Below are positions 45,315 to 55,713 of a stretch of 64,000 bases of DNA, piece by piece. Position numbers and translations under genes: made by a program. Each line of letters starts with the position of its first letter. Position 1 is the stretch's first letter. The notes beneath the pieces were generated by a model. That model had not been told where the DNA came from, made no database searches, and saw only the letters and a program-made list of their open reading frames with translations. This DNA comes from Patescibacteria group bacterium (lineage in GTDB: Bacteria > Patescibacteriota > Microgenomatia > UBA1406 > GWC2-37-13), in NCBI GenBank assembly GCA_026004435.1, contig BPJD01000001.1, forward strand, positions 124,001-188,000, written 5' to 3'.

Positions 45315-45499
45315 ACCAAAAGAGTGTCCAAGACTCACCTCGGGAGTGTAAAATTATTGACCTTAGTTGTTAGCCATAATAGTTTACCCAAATTCTACTT
45401 ATGAGGTAGAAACGATAATTTGTCTACTAGGCAAGTTTCCATACTCCTCTTTTATTTTTATTTTGGTACCTATCGTCGAAAAAGGATATTCTTTTTATT

Positions 45500-46790
45500 A
45501 TAAATCAAACAAAGCTGCGCCAACGTCAACATAATCAATTACTAATGTGTCAAAGCGAAGAATTCGTTTTATATCTCTATATTCTAGTAAAAGGTTATTT
45601 AACTTTATCAAAAGTTGTTCTGAGGGATTATCAATTGGGTAAACTTCCAGCTATAAAAACTGAATGTAAAATATTTTTTTGTTGGTAATTGCACCTAAGA
45701 TTTTATAATTTCTAACAACTTTGTTTTGATATTAGGCTCTTTTCTATTATTAAATCGCCATTCAATTTCTTTTAAGTATAAATAAAAGTTTTTCTTTGAT
45801 ATTCCATTATACTTTAATAAGAATTTTTTTGCATAAATCCAAAATCCCTCAATACCGTTAATATGATTGTATTTTTGTTTTCTAAACTCTTTTGTGTGAT
45901 CAATTTTTAATGCTTACCATATCTTGATAGAGAATTATATGATTTAAATTTATCAGTATAATAAACACAGCCTTTTCTTGTGTTTTTAATAATTTTTTTC
46001 ATTAAAGTTTTAGGGTTTTTTATTCTCAACAATTATTGTTTTAATTTGTCTTTCTCTTTCAAGTATTCCCAACACTATTTTCTTATTTTTACTTCCTCTA
46101 CCTCTTCTACCTTTTTTCTTCCTCCAAAATATGATTCATCTAATTCTATTTCACCTTTTAAGATTTTAGTTTCTTTTTTTAAATAATTGGCTATTTTTAT
46201 TCTTATTTTTTTGAAAAAACGATTAACTGTGTTTCTGTGTAATTTGACATATTTTGCTGTTTGTAATGCTGGTATACCTAAAAGAAAACAATCTATGAGT
46301 TTGTTGATTTGAGTTTTTGTTAGTTTGGTATACTTAAACATAATTGCACCTTTTATTTTAATTGATTTTTAATAATTTCAGGTGCAATTACCTAATTCTA
46401 TTAGGCTGAGAATGACCAGAACCGCTAATTTAAATATGTCTGATAGCTGTTAATTTACTTGTTCCTTCTTTCCTTAAAACAACGCTTTGTAATTCTTGAG
46501 GAGCAAATATTATTAAAGTTTCTTTTCCCTGTACGTTTATAAATAGCAGGTTTCTTTTTTTTTGTCCATAATGATAGAAGATCTCACATATTTCTTTAAT
46601 TACGTTTGGGAAAATTGTTGTGTAACTGCTTCAACAGTGTTTATTGGAACTCTTAAAATGTCTTCAATCAACTCTAACAATTCACGATCTGATAATGGAT
46701 GATCATAATAAGGTAGTGATAGATTTTCAAAATGGTATGTTTGATTTTGGTCTTCAGGATTAGGTTATCTCATTTTTCTTCAAAATCGCA
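45500..46790 (-). pseudogene. Unknown gene interrupted by IS1595
   Basis: Minus-strand coding traces flank the IS. The upstream part (about 46790-46400) reads PEDQNQTYHFENLSLPYY then PLSDRELLELIEDILRVPI with later shifts. The downstream part (45665-45500) reads LEVYPIDNPSEQLLIKLNN then RDIKRILRFDTLVIDYVDVG and stops. They share strand and style and are probably one gene split by the insertion. No family is recognised. 45315-45499 holds nothing clear. Confidence 0.45.
45684..46392 (-). mobile_element. IS1595-family (ISXO2/IS1016-like) element, 709 bp, decayed
   Basis: Perfect 13-bp inverted ends GGTAATTGCACCT (45684-45696 and complement 46380-46392) bound a minus-strand transposase. The first 88 residues (46341-46075) are intact and contain the family stretch GEIELDESYFGG. 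The rest is frameshifted, with GFWIYAKK and IEWRFNNRK-like traces of the DDE domain. The size equals IS1016-type elements. No 8-bp target repeat is visible. Confidence 0.8.
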
Positions 46791-47074
46791 TAAATATAAA
46801 TAACAAGACCTGATAGGGTCATTAGGAAAAGAAAGATTGAGCAAAAAGGCTCATTTGAATGTGTATATGGAGACCAAGAATAACAATCAGAATAGTTCGT
46901 GTGATAATACCGATTTTTAGCCCGGTTTTTATATTTATAGGTTAGAATTATAAAGGAATAATTTTTGCAATGTCAAACAGGTTTATAAGATTTGTTTTAT
47001 TTCCTTTTTTCCTTGCCTATTGGTTTGCTGGGTTGTGAAAGATTTTGTGGTTTTTTAGTGGTATAAGACTAATT

Positions 47075-47608
47075 TAATGAAATCTTTGAAAACATCCTAT
47101 CAGATTGGGTTGAATCTTCTACAATTAAAAAAGCCCATAAGAATTTAAAAGTAACTCAGGTCTATTGTTGGATTTACACAACGGATAAAAAAATTATTCT
47201 TGTCTTAAAAAGCGATCAAAAATGGCAGTTTCCTGGCGGGTATCCCCGAAAAGGCGAATCTTTAACAAAAGCCTTGATTCGCCAAGTGTTTGAGGAAACT
47301 TCTTTAGATATCAGCCCTTTGCTGATCAATTGAGTTTCTTTGGTTATTATGTGGTTAGTAAGATCAAGCGGGGTAAAGTTATTGATAAATATTTGCATCA
47401 GGTATTTTTTAAAACTACCCTATTTTTCCAATTAACTTAAATTATTTCCTCAAGAGAGAGAAGATGAAAAACCCAAAGATAAAATCCAAAAGGCACAGTG
47501 CTTTAGTATAAAAGAAGCTGTTGAAATCACTCCTTGGCTTGAGAATTCGGAAGAGCTAAGGAGTTTTATCAAGCAACTTGATAATTTGGTTCATAGCAGG
47601 AGTTAATC
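47075..47608 (+). pseudogene. Nudix hydrolase remnant
   Basis: The frame shows VTQVYCWIYTTDKKIILVLK and a Nudix box GGYPRKGESLTKALIRQVF then EETSLDI (Gln for the usual Glu after Arg). At least two frameshifts follow; the last part reads IKEAVEITPWLENSEEL. No start codon is found, so the 5' end is also gone. The region 46791-47074 upstream shows no gene. Confidence 0.65.
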
Positions 47609-47755
47609 CTCCTACCAATGAAACAAAGAGTGCCTTTTAAGAAAATGCTTAAAATTTGAGGGTTTAAGATCCAAGGTTGGAGCAGCAATTTGTTTTTAAC
47701 ACTCTATCTTAATTAAGTTAGAATTATAAAAATACAGAGTTCTTAAAATAATTTT

Positions 47756-48523
47756 ATGGAAATATTTAAAAAAGGTTGGGCGAAAAGTTCTAACAAAAAG
47801 AAATTGATTGTTGCTATTTTTTTTGGAGTCTTGTTTATCCTTTTGATTTGGCAAACAGGTTTGTTGGTATTTTTAAAACTTAAGCCTGTTCCTTGTGGAG
47901 GAGATTGGAATTATTGGATAAAATGTCCTTTTGGAAGTTATTGCAAAGAAAGTGAAAATCCTTTAGCTGGAGGAAGTTGTAAACCCTTTTTTATGAAACC
48001 TTTTGATAAATCACCGAAAACTCTTAGAAAAAGCCAATCTGATAGAATATCACCCAGAATATCTCTTTCTGCAAACAGGATATCTCCTTTTAGAAAAGAA
48101 GATGTAAAACAAATTAATGCAGAAAAAGAAATGAAATTTGATATTCTGTTTGCAGGAGAAGTTTATAACCCTTTACCTCTCTCTCAAGTTTTGCCAATTT
48201 ATAATCTTCAAGATTTAGAAAAAGTTAAAGCTATTCAAAATTTCTTATCAGAAGATCAAAAAAAGATTATAGAGTCTTTAGATTACTCTCAGTTTACTGT
48301 TTTGATTATCTCAGCTGGTCCGGTATCAACAGCAGGTTGGAAAGTAAAGGTTGAAAGAATAGAAAAGGAAGGAGAAGTTGGAAAAATATATCTTAGAAAA
48401 ATAAGACCAATCGGAATGGCTGCTGAGGTAATCTCTTATCCTTATGTTGTTGTAAAAGTTAAAAAGACTCCTGAGGTAAAAGGATGGAATTTGGTTTCTG
48501 AGAAAGAAAAGATATTAAATTAA
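47756..48523 (+). CDS. Anchored protein with PrcB-C-like domain
   Basis: This 255-residue protein has a basic start, a membrane helix (LIVAIFFGVLFILLIWQTGLLVFL), then a four-Cys segment (PCGGDWNYWIKCPFGSYC; later GGSCK), a Ser/Arg linker, and a C-terminal beta domain. SQFTVLIISAGPVSTAGW, VKVERIE and YPYVVVKVKK resemble the PrcB C-terminal family found in surface proteins. TAAAAT (47744-47749) ends 6 nt before ATG. Probably exported; role unknown. Confidence 0.6.
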   Translation: MEIFKKGWAKSSNKKKLIVAIFFGVLFILLIWQTGLLVFLKLKPVPCGGDWNYWIKCPFGSYCKESENPLAGGSCKPFFMKPFDKSPKTLRKSQSDRISPRISLSANRISPFRKEDVKQINAEKEMKFDILFAGEVYNPLPLSQVLPIYNLQDLEKVKAIQNFLSEDQKKIIESLDYSQFTVLIISAGPVSTAGWKVKVERIEKEGEVGKIYLRKIRPIGMAAEVISYPYVVVKVKKTPEVKGWNLVSEKEKILN

Positions 48524-48631
48524 ATGTTTACTCTTATAAAAATATTCAAATTTACTGTCAAGATTATTGGCAAGTTTGCATAAGATAAGAATTGGGAAAT
48601 AAGAGAGAGCAGATAATATATTGATATTTTT

Positions 48632-49618
48632 TTACATTATCAGATTAAAAAACCATCCAATCAAGACTATTCCCAAACTAACACAAGCAAAAAACAAAAC
48701 AAGAAGTTTTGTCTTCATTGCTCTTTTTAGAATCATAGCTTCAGGAAGGGAAAGTCCGACAGTTGCCATCATAAATGACAAAGCTGTACCAAAAGGAATG
48801 CCTTTGGAAACCAACGCTTCCATTATCGGAATTACTCCAACTGCGTTTGAATACAAAGGTATGGCCAAAATAGTGGCCAAAGGGACAGTCCAAAAACTGC
48901 CATTTTTTAAATATCTTTCAAAAAAACCTACAGGAACAAAACCATGAATCAATGCTCCTACCCCAACTCCTATTAAAACATAAACATAAATTTTTTTCGT
49001 TAAACTCCAGCCTTCTTGCCAAAATTTCTTTAAAAGCCAAAAAAAAGGTTTTTTTTTAAGCAAAAAACTTGAGGAATTCTTTTTTTTTGATTTTTCTATA
49101 ATTTCTCTTAATGACTCATCAATCTCTTTTTCTAATCCCGTTTTACCTAAAATTACTCCACTTAAAACACCAATTAGTATTCCTGTTGCTACATAAAATA
49201 AAGTTATTTTAAACCCAAAAAGACCAATAAAAATAGCAATTGAAGCTTCGTTTACCAGCGGTGAGGTAATCAAAAAAGCTAAAGTTACTCCAAGAGGTAT
49301 TCCAGCAGACAAAAAGCCGATAAATAAAGGGATTGAAGAACAGGAACAAAAAGGTGTAATTACTCCAAAAAAAGAGGCTAAAAAGTAATCAAAGCCATAC
49401 CAATTTCTTTTGGTTAAAAAATCACGAATTTTTTCTGTGGGAATGTAATAGCGGATAATAGCCATCAAATAGTTAATAACAATTAAAAGAGCTAATATTT
49501 TTAAAGAGTCATAGATAAAAAAATTTAATGCTTCGGCCAGATGAGTTTTAGGAGTAAGTTTTAAGACTGAGAAACTTACCCAGTTAGCAAATTGTTGCAA
49601 GGGGTAAAAAATATCCAT
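48632..49618 (-). CDS. ArsP/DUF318-type permease
   Basis: This 328-residue protein has about nine membrane helices with the family hallmark FFGVITPFCSCSSIPLFIGF (Cys-Ser-Cys-Ser near residue 92) and LITSPLVNEASIAIFIG. Known members export organoarsenicals or are of unknown substrate. It is the last gene of arsR-thioredoxin-permease, 36 nt after the thioredoxin gene, so it is expected to respond to the ArsR ligand. Confidence 0.85.
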   Translation of the reverse strand: MDIFYPLQQFANWVSFSVLKLTPKTHLAEALNFFIYDSLKILALLIVINYLMAIIRYYIPTEKIRDFLTKRNWYGFDYFLASFFGVITPFCSCSSIPLFIGFLSAGIPLGVTLAFLITSPLVNEASIAIFIGLFGFKITLFYVATGILIGVLSGVILGKTGLEKEIDESLREIIEKSKKKNSSSFLLKKKPFFWLLKKFWQEGWSLTKKIYVYVLIGVGVGALIHGFVPVGFFERYLKNGSFWTVPLATILAIPLYSNAVGVIPIMEALVSKGIPFGTALSFMMATVGLSLPEAMILKRAMKTKLLVLFFACVSLGIVLIGWFFNLIM

Positions 49619-49654
49619 TATAAATTTTTAAAAACTTTACAATTGAATAGTCTC

Positions 49655-49912
49655 TTATCCTAATTTTTCGTTGATTATCTCTTTTATTTTCTCTGTATCA
49701 TCTATAAATCCCACCATTACTGCTTCATCATCAATTGTCAAAACTGGAGATTGCATCAATCCCAACTCCATAATCTTTTTTAATCCTTCATCGCCTGTTA
49801 TATACTCTACTTGAATTGATAGACCCAGCTCTTCGACTGCTTTTTGAGTAATCTCATATAACCTTTTACAATTAGAACAACCAGAACCTAAAACAGCTAT
49901 TTTCATAGGCAT
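49655..49912 (-). CDS. Small thioredoxin-fold protein (redox-active disulfide protein)
   Basis: This 85-residue protein has the active site GSGCSNCKRLYE (CxxC near residue 12) and QSPVLTIDDE with the cis-Pro. It matches the short thioredoxin-like family often found with ArsP-type permeases. It is cytosolic and may hand electrons or metal to the permease or regulator. Confidence 0.85.
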   Translation of the reverse strand: MPMKIAVLGSGCSNCKRLYEITQKAVEELGLSIQVEYITGDEGLKKIMELGLMQSPVLTIDDEAVMVGFIDDTEKIKEIINEKLG

Positions 49913-49921
49913 TTGAAAAAC

Positions 49922-50242
49922 TTATAAATTTTGAAATTCTTTAAGAATTGCTAAAAGATTATTTCCTTTTTCTGTTAAAAAATATCTTTTAAATCTTCCC
50001 TCTTGTTTAAAATAAACAATTCCTTGTTTTTGAAACTCTGATAAATGATGGGAAATCAAAGTTTGCGATAACTCAGTTAATTGCATTAACTCACAGACAC
50101 AATGAGGATTTTCTAAAGCCAAAATTAAGGCAGTTTTTGAGGCTGAGCTAATTGTTTTAAGCTCTTTTTCAAGTTTTTCACAAAACTTTAAACTGATTTT
50201 TTTGTGCTCTATCTGGCAGTAGCACAATTTCTGAGTTAACAT
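49922..50242 (-). CDS. ArsR/SmtB-family transcriptional repressor
   Basis: This is 106 residues from ATG 50242; the open frame to 50422 crosses the promoter and is not used. The winged-helix is clear, with the ligand motif NPHCVCELMQ on the recognition-adjacent helix and LSQTLISHHLSEFQKQGIVY. An N-terminal CYC may add ligands. Metal or metalloid binding to the Cys should release the operator just upstream. Confidence 0.9.
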   Translation of the reverse strand: MLTQKLCYCQIEHKKISLKFCEKLEKELKTISSASKTALILALENPHCVCELMQLTELSQTLISHHLSEFQKQGIVYFKQEGRFKRYFLTEKGNNLLAILKEFQNL

Positions 50243-50251
50243 AGAAAAAAT

Positions 50252-50281
50252 ATTATATATGAACAATCTTTCATATGTCAA
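50252..50281 (-). promoter_or_regulatory. arsR promoter with overlapping operator
   Basis: On the minus strand TTGACA (50281-50276), 18 bp and TATAAT (50257-50252) precede the arsR ATG by 9 nt. The spacer holds a perfect 7-bp inverted repeat, ATATGAA-N6-TTCATAT (50257-50276). This is the expected place for an ArsR dimer to block polymerase. Confidence 0.8.
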
Positions 50282-50321
50282 GAGAAAGTATAGCAAAAAG
50301 TTTAATCTATAAAACCCAAAC

Positions 50322-50338
50322 TCCACCTCCCAGGTGGA
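50322..50338. terminator. Short GC hairpin between arsR and the plus-strand ORF
   Basis: TCCACCT-CCC-AGGTGGA is a perfect 7-bp stem with a 3-nt loop, with AT-rich flanks. It may end transcription or separate the divergent units; it lacks a strong T-run. Confidence 0.4.
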
Positions 50339-50344
50339 AAATAT

Positions 50345-50539
50345 ATGAAATATACTTCCCTTTATGAAACAAAAGACTATTATTCTTTTATAAACCGAGG
50401 TTTGGAAACATACCTTCGGCAAGTGGGTTTAAAGATAGAATTTGAGACTAATTTTCCGGGTGTTTTTTTAAATAGTGGTGGCAAGTCTTTGTTAAGCATT
50501 TTTTTAAAGGAGAAAAAGTTTTACAACGCTTTTCACTAA
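50345..50539 (+). CDS. Hypothetical ORF (64 aa)
   Basis: The frame opens MKYTSLYETKDYYSFINRGL and ends FLKEKKFYNAFH. It is fairly hydrophilic with no recognised domain. It could be the 5' remnant of a longer gene, since the surrounding 3 kb is full of decayed genes. Confidence 0.3.
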   Translation: MKYTSLYETKDYYSFINRGLETYLRQVGLKIEFETNFPGVFLNSGGKSLLSIFLKEKKFYNAFH

Positions 50540-50617
50540 AGATTTTTTAGATGGTATTTAGAGTCTTTAAAAATGATTTTAAAAATATCAAAATAGAATC
50601 TGCCAAAATAAACTCAT

Positions 50618-50959
50618 ATGAAGGATTATAAAGGAATAATTGTTGAAGAAAGTTTAGGAGATAATAGAGTTCTTAATAATTTAAAAATTATTGGGGTCAG
50701 GATATCAGAGTAGGAAAATCCAGTTGATAGATGGCATCTTTATACTGTGCAGGTTTCAAAAGATGAAATTGGTAGACTTTCTAAATATCTTAAGCCGGGT
50801 TGGTATATGCATTTTTGGCAAGAGCAAGATGTAATTGCAGTTTTTAAGGATAGAAAATTTGAGTTTAACTATGATGACAAATCTACTTGGAAGCCTGTTA
50901 TAGAGTATGGTTTATCCTTAGGAATACCAAAGGAAGAGCTTGATTTTCCTATAGATTGA
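50618..50959 (+). pseudogene. Conserved small protein gene with one in-frame amber codon
   Basis: ATG 50618 opens MKDYKGIIVEESLGDN; the frame runs to TGA 50957-50959 (113 codons) with a single TAG at 50711-50713. After it come PVDRWHLYTVQVS, KPGWYMHFWQEQD and PIEYGLSLGIP-like stretches, well formed and charged as in a real protein. Either a recent nonsense mutation or an amber read-through explains it; the first is simpler. Confidence 0.65.
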
Positions 50960-50994
50960 TAATTAATAACTGCTTTTGTTTTTCAGATCATTTT

Positions 50995-51640
<646 letters not shown>

Positions 51641-51717
51641 AAAGAAACAGAACTTTATTTTTGATCTTGTCTGTATAAAATAATAAATAAAAGGGATTGA
51701 AAATAAGGTTAAGCCAA

Positions 51718-52518
51718 ATGAGAAAAATAATATTTATACTCTTTTTAATTTTTGCAGTCGGATTTGCTGCTTTTTATTTTATAGCTATAAGACAAGCAAA
51801 GATAAACAAACCTGAACAAGATAAAATTAATTATGCACCAGAAAAAGAATAAGTTCCCTCTGTTGAATCTAATTCTCAAAATCAGGAAAAGTTTAACATT
51901 TATAAAAACAATCAGTATGGTTTTAGTTTTAAATATCCTTAAAATTTTATTCTAAGCCCAGAGGAAAAATGCGGTTGGATTTTAGTTGATGCTACAAAAG
52001 AAGAAAATTGTCTTGTTTCATTAAAGCTAATTTCTTCAGAGATAAACACAGATTATTTTCCTATTGCTTATTTTTGGTTAATAAGAGATTTTGATTCAGT
52101 TAATATCGGCGGCCAAATAAAAAGCATAGTCTATGACAGCCAGACAGGTATTTGGATAGAGGATTCTTTTAATTATAAAAAAAGATTGTCCGTTTACTCA
52201 CAAACAATCTCTGGCAACTCCATTATTAAGGCTGAAAATGAAGGTAGCTCCGCAGCTTATAATTATTACATTATTCCAGATTATGAAAAAAATCAGGTAG
52301 CAATTTTTTCTTTTCCTGTTGCTTTTAGACTGCGCTGTGATTTTATTGAGGATGATACTAAAAAATCCGAGTGCGAAGCTTATTTGAACTCTATTGTTCA
52401 GGATTTTGGTAAAGACGAAGATAGTAAGATGGCCTACTCAGAAGGTTGGATTCAAGAAGAGTACTTTACCAAAATTTACTCTGAGGCTGAACTTATTGTT
52501 AAGAGTTTAAGCTTTTAA
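51718..52518 (+). pseudogene. Anchored YPxNF-domain protein gene with two ochre codons
   Basis: ATG 51718 opens MRKIIFILFLIFAVGFAAFY (signal/anchor), and one frame runs to 52518 with two TAA codons, in EKE*VPS and KYP*NFIL. The related intact gene at 40074 has Gln at the second site (YPQNW), so CAA to TAA fits. The remaining 110 codons after 52186 are intact. It is probably a young pseudogene. Confidence 0.7.
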
Positions 52519-52534
52519 AATCTTCTTTATCTCC

Positions 52535-52559
52535 AAATTCCATCCTGGAGGTGGAATTT
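52535..52559. terminator. Bidirectional terminator hairpin
   Basis: AAATTCCATCC-TGGA-GGTGGAATTT pairs as a stem of about ten pairs with one T-T mismatch and sits between converging genes. T-rich sequence follows on the plus strand. Confidence 0.65.
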
Positions 52560-52570
52560 ATCTTTTTCTT

Positions 52571-53281
52571 TTACCCAAATATCCACTCCTCTACTCTTCT
52601 TTTCAACCCAAAATACTCCTCTTTCTCAAACTGCATATTGGCTATACAGTATCTTTTGGATTTAAGATGAGAGCAAAACATAGATTCATAAAGATCATAG
52701 GAGTCGTGGATAAACAGGCTGTTTGAGACTTTGTTGCTCCAGCTTACTTCAAAACAGTTTGAGCAGTTTATACTCTCGTTTACTCTTATTCCAAAACTGC
52801 AGTTTGAGCTATCTCTGCTTGCCAGCATAAAGGCACTGTTAAAAATTTTGTAGCAGAAAATGATATCTCGACTATCAAAGATAGACACACTTTTATAGAC
52901 ATTTCTTGAGTTGTATATACTGTCGGATTTTGCAAAATCTTTGCTGTTTATATTTTTTTCAGCTGTGTAAATCTTTATTTCCTCCCAGGCTTTTAGAATA
53001 TCCTCTATTGATTTTAAAGATCTTTTTTCTCTCATCCAGCCTGTTTTTTTAAACTCTTCGGCTATTGCCTTTTGTGAGGCTACTCTCTCTTCTTTTGAGA
53101 AAAAAGCATAGGTTTTCTCGCCTGTTAAAGCACAAATTTTCTCCTCAGCTTTTGGAATATCAAAGCTGAATTCTTCCTCTATCTTTTTAAGAGTAAGGTT
53201 TTTAAGCGTTGCTTCATCAACCGTGGGAAAAAATTGTTTTAAGATTTTAAAAGCTGTTTGTAAGGCTGTTTGTTTTGTCAT
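52571..53281 (-). CDS. Beta-helix-like repeat protein beside the ATPase gene
   Basis: This 236-residue protein has an N-terminal helical part (KAEEKICALTGEKTYAFFS; KKTGWMREKRSLKS). From about 115 to 205 comes a run of short Ser/Asn/Cys repeats (YNSRNVYKSVSIFDSRD..., CSNCFEVSWSNKVSNSLF), suggesting a right-handed beta-helix. It closes with SKRYCIANMQFEKEEYFGLK. I recall similar proteins near pilus/conjugation-type ATPases in CPR genomes (recall, not checked). It follows the ATPase gene by 9 nt. Function is unknown. Confidence 0.55.
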   Translation of the reverse strand: MTKQTALQTAFKILKQFFPTVDEATLKNLTLKKIEEEFSFDIPKAEEKICALTGEKTYAFFSKEERVASQKAIAEEFKKTGWMREKRSLKSIEDILKAWEEIKIYTAEKNINSKDFAKSDSIYNSRNVYKSVSIFDSRDIIFCYKIFNSAFMLASRDSSNCSFGIRVNESINCSNCFEVSWSNKVSNSLFIHDSYDLYESMFCSHLKSKRYCIANMQFEKEEYFGLKRRVEEWIFG

Positions 53282-53290
53282 AGTTCTAAT

Positions 53291-54997
53291 TTAACTGATA
53301 AAAATAGTCTTTCCTTTTATTGCAGGATAGAATTTTCCTTTTGCAAAAACCCTTGTAATAATCTCCCTTGGATTAAGGTTTATAAAAAGTTGTCTTTTTA
53401 GCTCCTGTTCTTGTTTTTGGTTATCAAATATGATCCTTGGTATCTCAAGCTCGAGATTTGAGCTGATTATCTTTGCTTCTTCATCCGAGACTTTAAAAAC
53501 AAAAAAGTTATAAACATTGGAAAGGGTTGCTTTAAGAAGTTTTTCAGAGACTTGAGTCAGATACTGCTGGGCGAGGCAGAGCCCTAAATTAAATTTTCTT
53601 GCCTCAGAAAGAATCGAGATTAAAGCTTCATTTTCAACTATTGAAACTTCATCAATAATCAAAATTATTTTTTTGTTTATCCGCCGCTTCTGGCTTATTA
53701 AAAATACCTGCTGGATAATCAGACCTGCGATAAGCTGAGTTGCTTTCTGCCCCAGATAGATTCTCTCTAAGGGAATACTTATCAGAAAGTTTTTGCTTAT
53801 TGATTCCTCAAGGTTAAGCGCGTTTGTCTGCTCTTTTGAAAAAGCCGGAATAAAGCTCATCTCATCGATTAGTGAGAGAATCGGAACAATTGCAGAGTCA
53901 TAGTAGCTTGTGATAATCTCCATAAACTCTGTCTAGAAAAAGTGCTTTAAAAAATCCTCTTGGGTTGTTTCAAGTAGTTTGTTTTTAAACTCGATATCAG
54001 TTAAGAATTTTTTCAAGGCTTCCAGATTCATCTTTTCCTGATTAAACAAAAGATAGAGGCTGTACTTTAAGACTCGCTCAAGCTTGCTGTTAAAGCTTTG
54101 GGAAAGAAGGGTTTTAAAAAGCAAAAGCGTAAGTTCGGTTGAGATTTTGGGCTCGCTTTGGCTTGGAAAAAGCTCGCAGTAGGAGTTTACAAAATCAAAG
54201 CTGATCTTTTCTTTTGAGATGTTTTGAAGGTTTTTTTCTATGCTAGCATGGTCGATCAAGACAACGCTGTATTCATCCGAAAAATGAGAAAGCTTTTCGA
54301 TAAAAAGCTGGATGAATTTTGATTTTCCTACTCCTGTTTGTCCGACAATAAGCGAGTGTTTTAAAAAATCAAAGGAGGAAAGATTTAGATAAAATTTACG
54401 GTTTGAGAAGGGAAAGGCTTCTATCTCAAGTAGAGAGAGATCATTTCTTTCTCCTAAAATTTCATAGGCTTTTGTAATATCAAGGCAGATTGGCAACTCT
54501 TCTTTTTGCAAAAGGTATTTGTTGCCAAAATCAATCTCTAAAAACCTTTCTATATTGGAAAAGACAGTTTTTTTTAAGACAAAGATTTCCCCATTCTCTT
54601 CCCAAAGAATTGAGAGTTTAAAAAAAGGAAAGAGTTTTAAAAAAAAGCCCTTTTCTATTACCAAGAATTTTAAGTTTTTGTTTTGTCTTGTTTTGCTCAA
54701 GAGCTCGTTTAAGTTTTTGTATTTTGTAAACTTAAAGTTTTTTGCCGGTTTGGCTTTACTTGCAATGGCTGGTTTTGGATCAATATCTTCATTTTTTTTC
54801 AAAAGCACATAGCCTATCTTTTCAATAAGTGGAGGCAGATCTTTTTCAACAAAAAGATTACAGTTTAAACTGTTTTCCTTGAACTCAAAGATTAAAGAAA
54901 ATCTTTTAGAAACTTTCTCTAGTTGTTTAAAAACCTTTTGCCATTGCTCGGCTGTAATTTTATCTTTCAGAAAATAAATTTTATATCCCTGTTTCAT
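53291..54997 (-). pseudogene. HerA/VirB4-type ATPase split by an in-frame amber codon
   Basis: One frame of 569 codons from ATG 54997 (an upstream ATG lies at 55015) is cut only by TAG at 53933-53935. The first part ends with Walker A SLIVGQTGVGKSKFIQLF; the second (start 53923) has Walker B KKIILIIDEVSIVENEALIS and the sensor-like stretch FNLGLCLAQQYLTQVSE. The protein resembles DUF87/VirB4 DNA- or protein-pumping ATPases. Without read-through, Walker A and Walker B sit on separate peptides. No other damage is visible. Confidence 0.7.
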
Positions 54998-55045
54998 ATG
55001 GCATAAGTATAGCATTTATAATATTTTTGTTTTTAATTTTTATTT

Positions 55046-55177
55046 TTATAAAGGGCTAAAGTCGATATAGCTTAATAACTCTTCAATTTCTTCAAGTTGT
55101 TTTGATATAAACTTGGATAAAAAGAGGCTTTCTTTTTCTGTTTTTACTCTTTTATTAGCTCTTATACGATCTTTCAT
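55046..55177 (-). CDS. Small charged ORF (43 aa)
   Basis: MKDRIRANKRVKTEKESLFL opens a short helical, Lys/Glu-rich frame that ends DFSPL. It lies between the ATPase gene and element R3 and has no recognised family. It may be a remnant. Confidence 0.25.
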   Translation of the reverse strand: MKDRIRANKRVKTEKESLFLSKFISKQLEEIEELLSYIDFSPL

Positions 55178-55223
55178 CTTATAATATCTTGGTACCTATG
55201 TAGGCATTAACCAAAAAAAGTAC

Positions 55224-55708
55224 TGCGCAAGTTGAGATACATAAGTAACACTTCTATATCAACTTATATCATCAAACGATATGGAATTAGGTAAAGGATC
55301 ATTAAAAGATGCAGGGACATTACCTATACAATATAATCCTAAACCAGAACAAGTTCGGTTCAGGATATAGTCTCCCAGGACTTTTGATTAAAAGTTTCAC
55401 CAAAACAAGGATGCTTTCTAGAAGGCCAAAGAAAAGAAGAAGAAGAAAAACAATTGATTTTGCCAAAGCAAAAAGTACATGAAAAATTTACTAGGAGCTT
55501 ACAGAAGAAGTTTATGCAGGAGGATGAATATTTTGAAGATTTATTAACAGAGACAGACCTTACAGATGCAAACAAGAGATTAACCGAATAGTTAATCTTT
55601 TACAATCTTATAAGATATCAGCAATCACTTAATTATCAATCACCAGTTGAATGGTATAATGAAAATTATAGGCTAATGAGAGTGTTACCGATGTAACCGA
55701 CTTATACA
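55224..55708 (+). mobile_element. 485-bp non-autonomous element, copy R3
   Basis: Ends are imperfect inverted repeats of about 28 bp with TG...CA termini: TGCGCAAGTTGAGATACAT on the left and, inverted, TGTATAAGTCGGTTACAT on the right, both running into GTAACACT. A 5-bp target duplication AGTAC flanks it (55219-55223, 55709-55713). The plus strand encodes only an integrase tail: FTRSLQKKFMQEDEYFEDLL, YNLIRYQQSLNYQSPVEWYN, with stops. It cannot move itself. Confidence 0.9.
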
Positions 55709-55713
55709 AGTAC

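Noticed and set aside
48621-48947. 108-codon plus-strand frame over the permease end
   Set aside because: It is antisense to the permease membrane helices and has no promoter or domain.
53933-53935. Amber codon reassignment in this genome
   Set aside because: TAG is the natural stop of the intact adaptor gene (7452-7454) and TGA of rpsP and others; core genes contain no internal TAG. Local decay is simpler.
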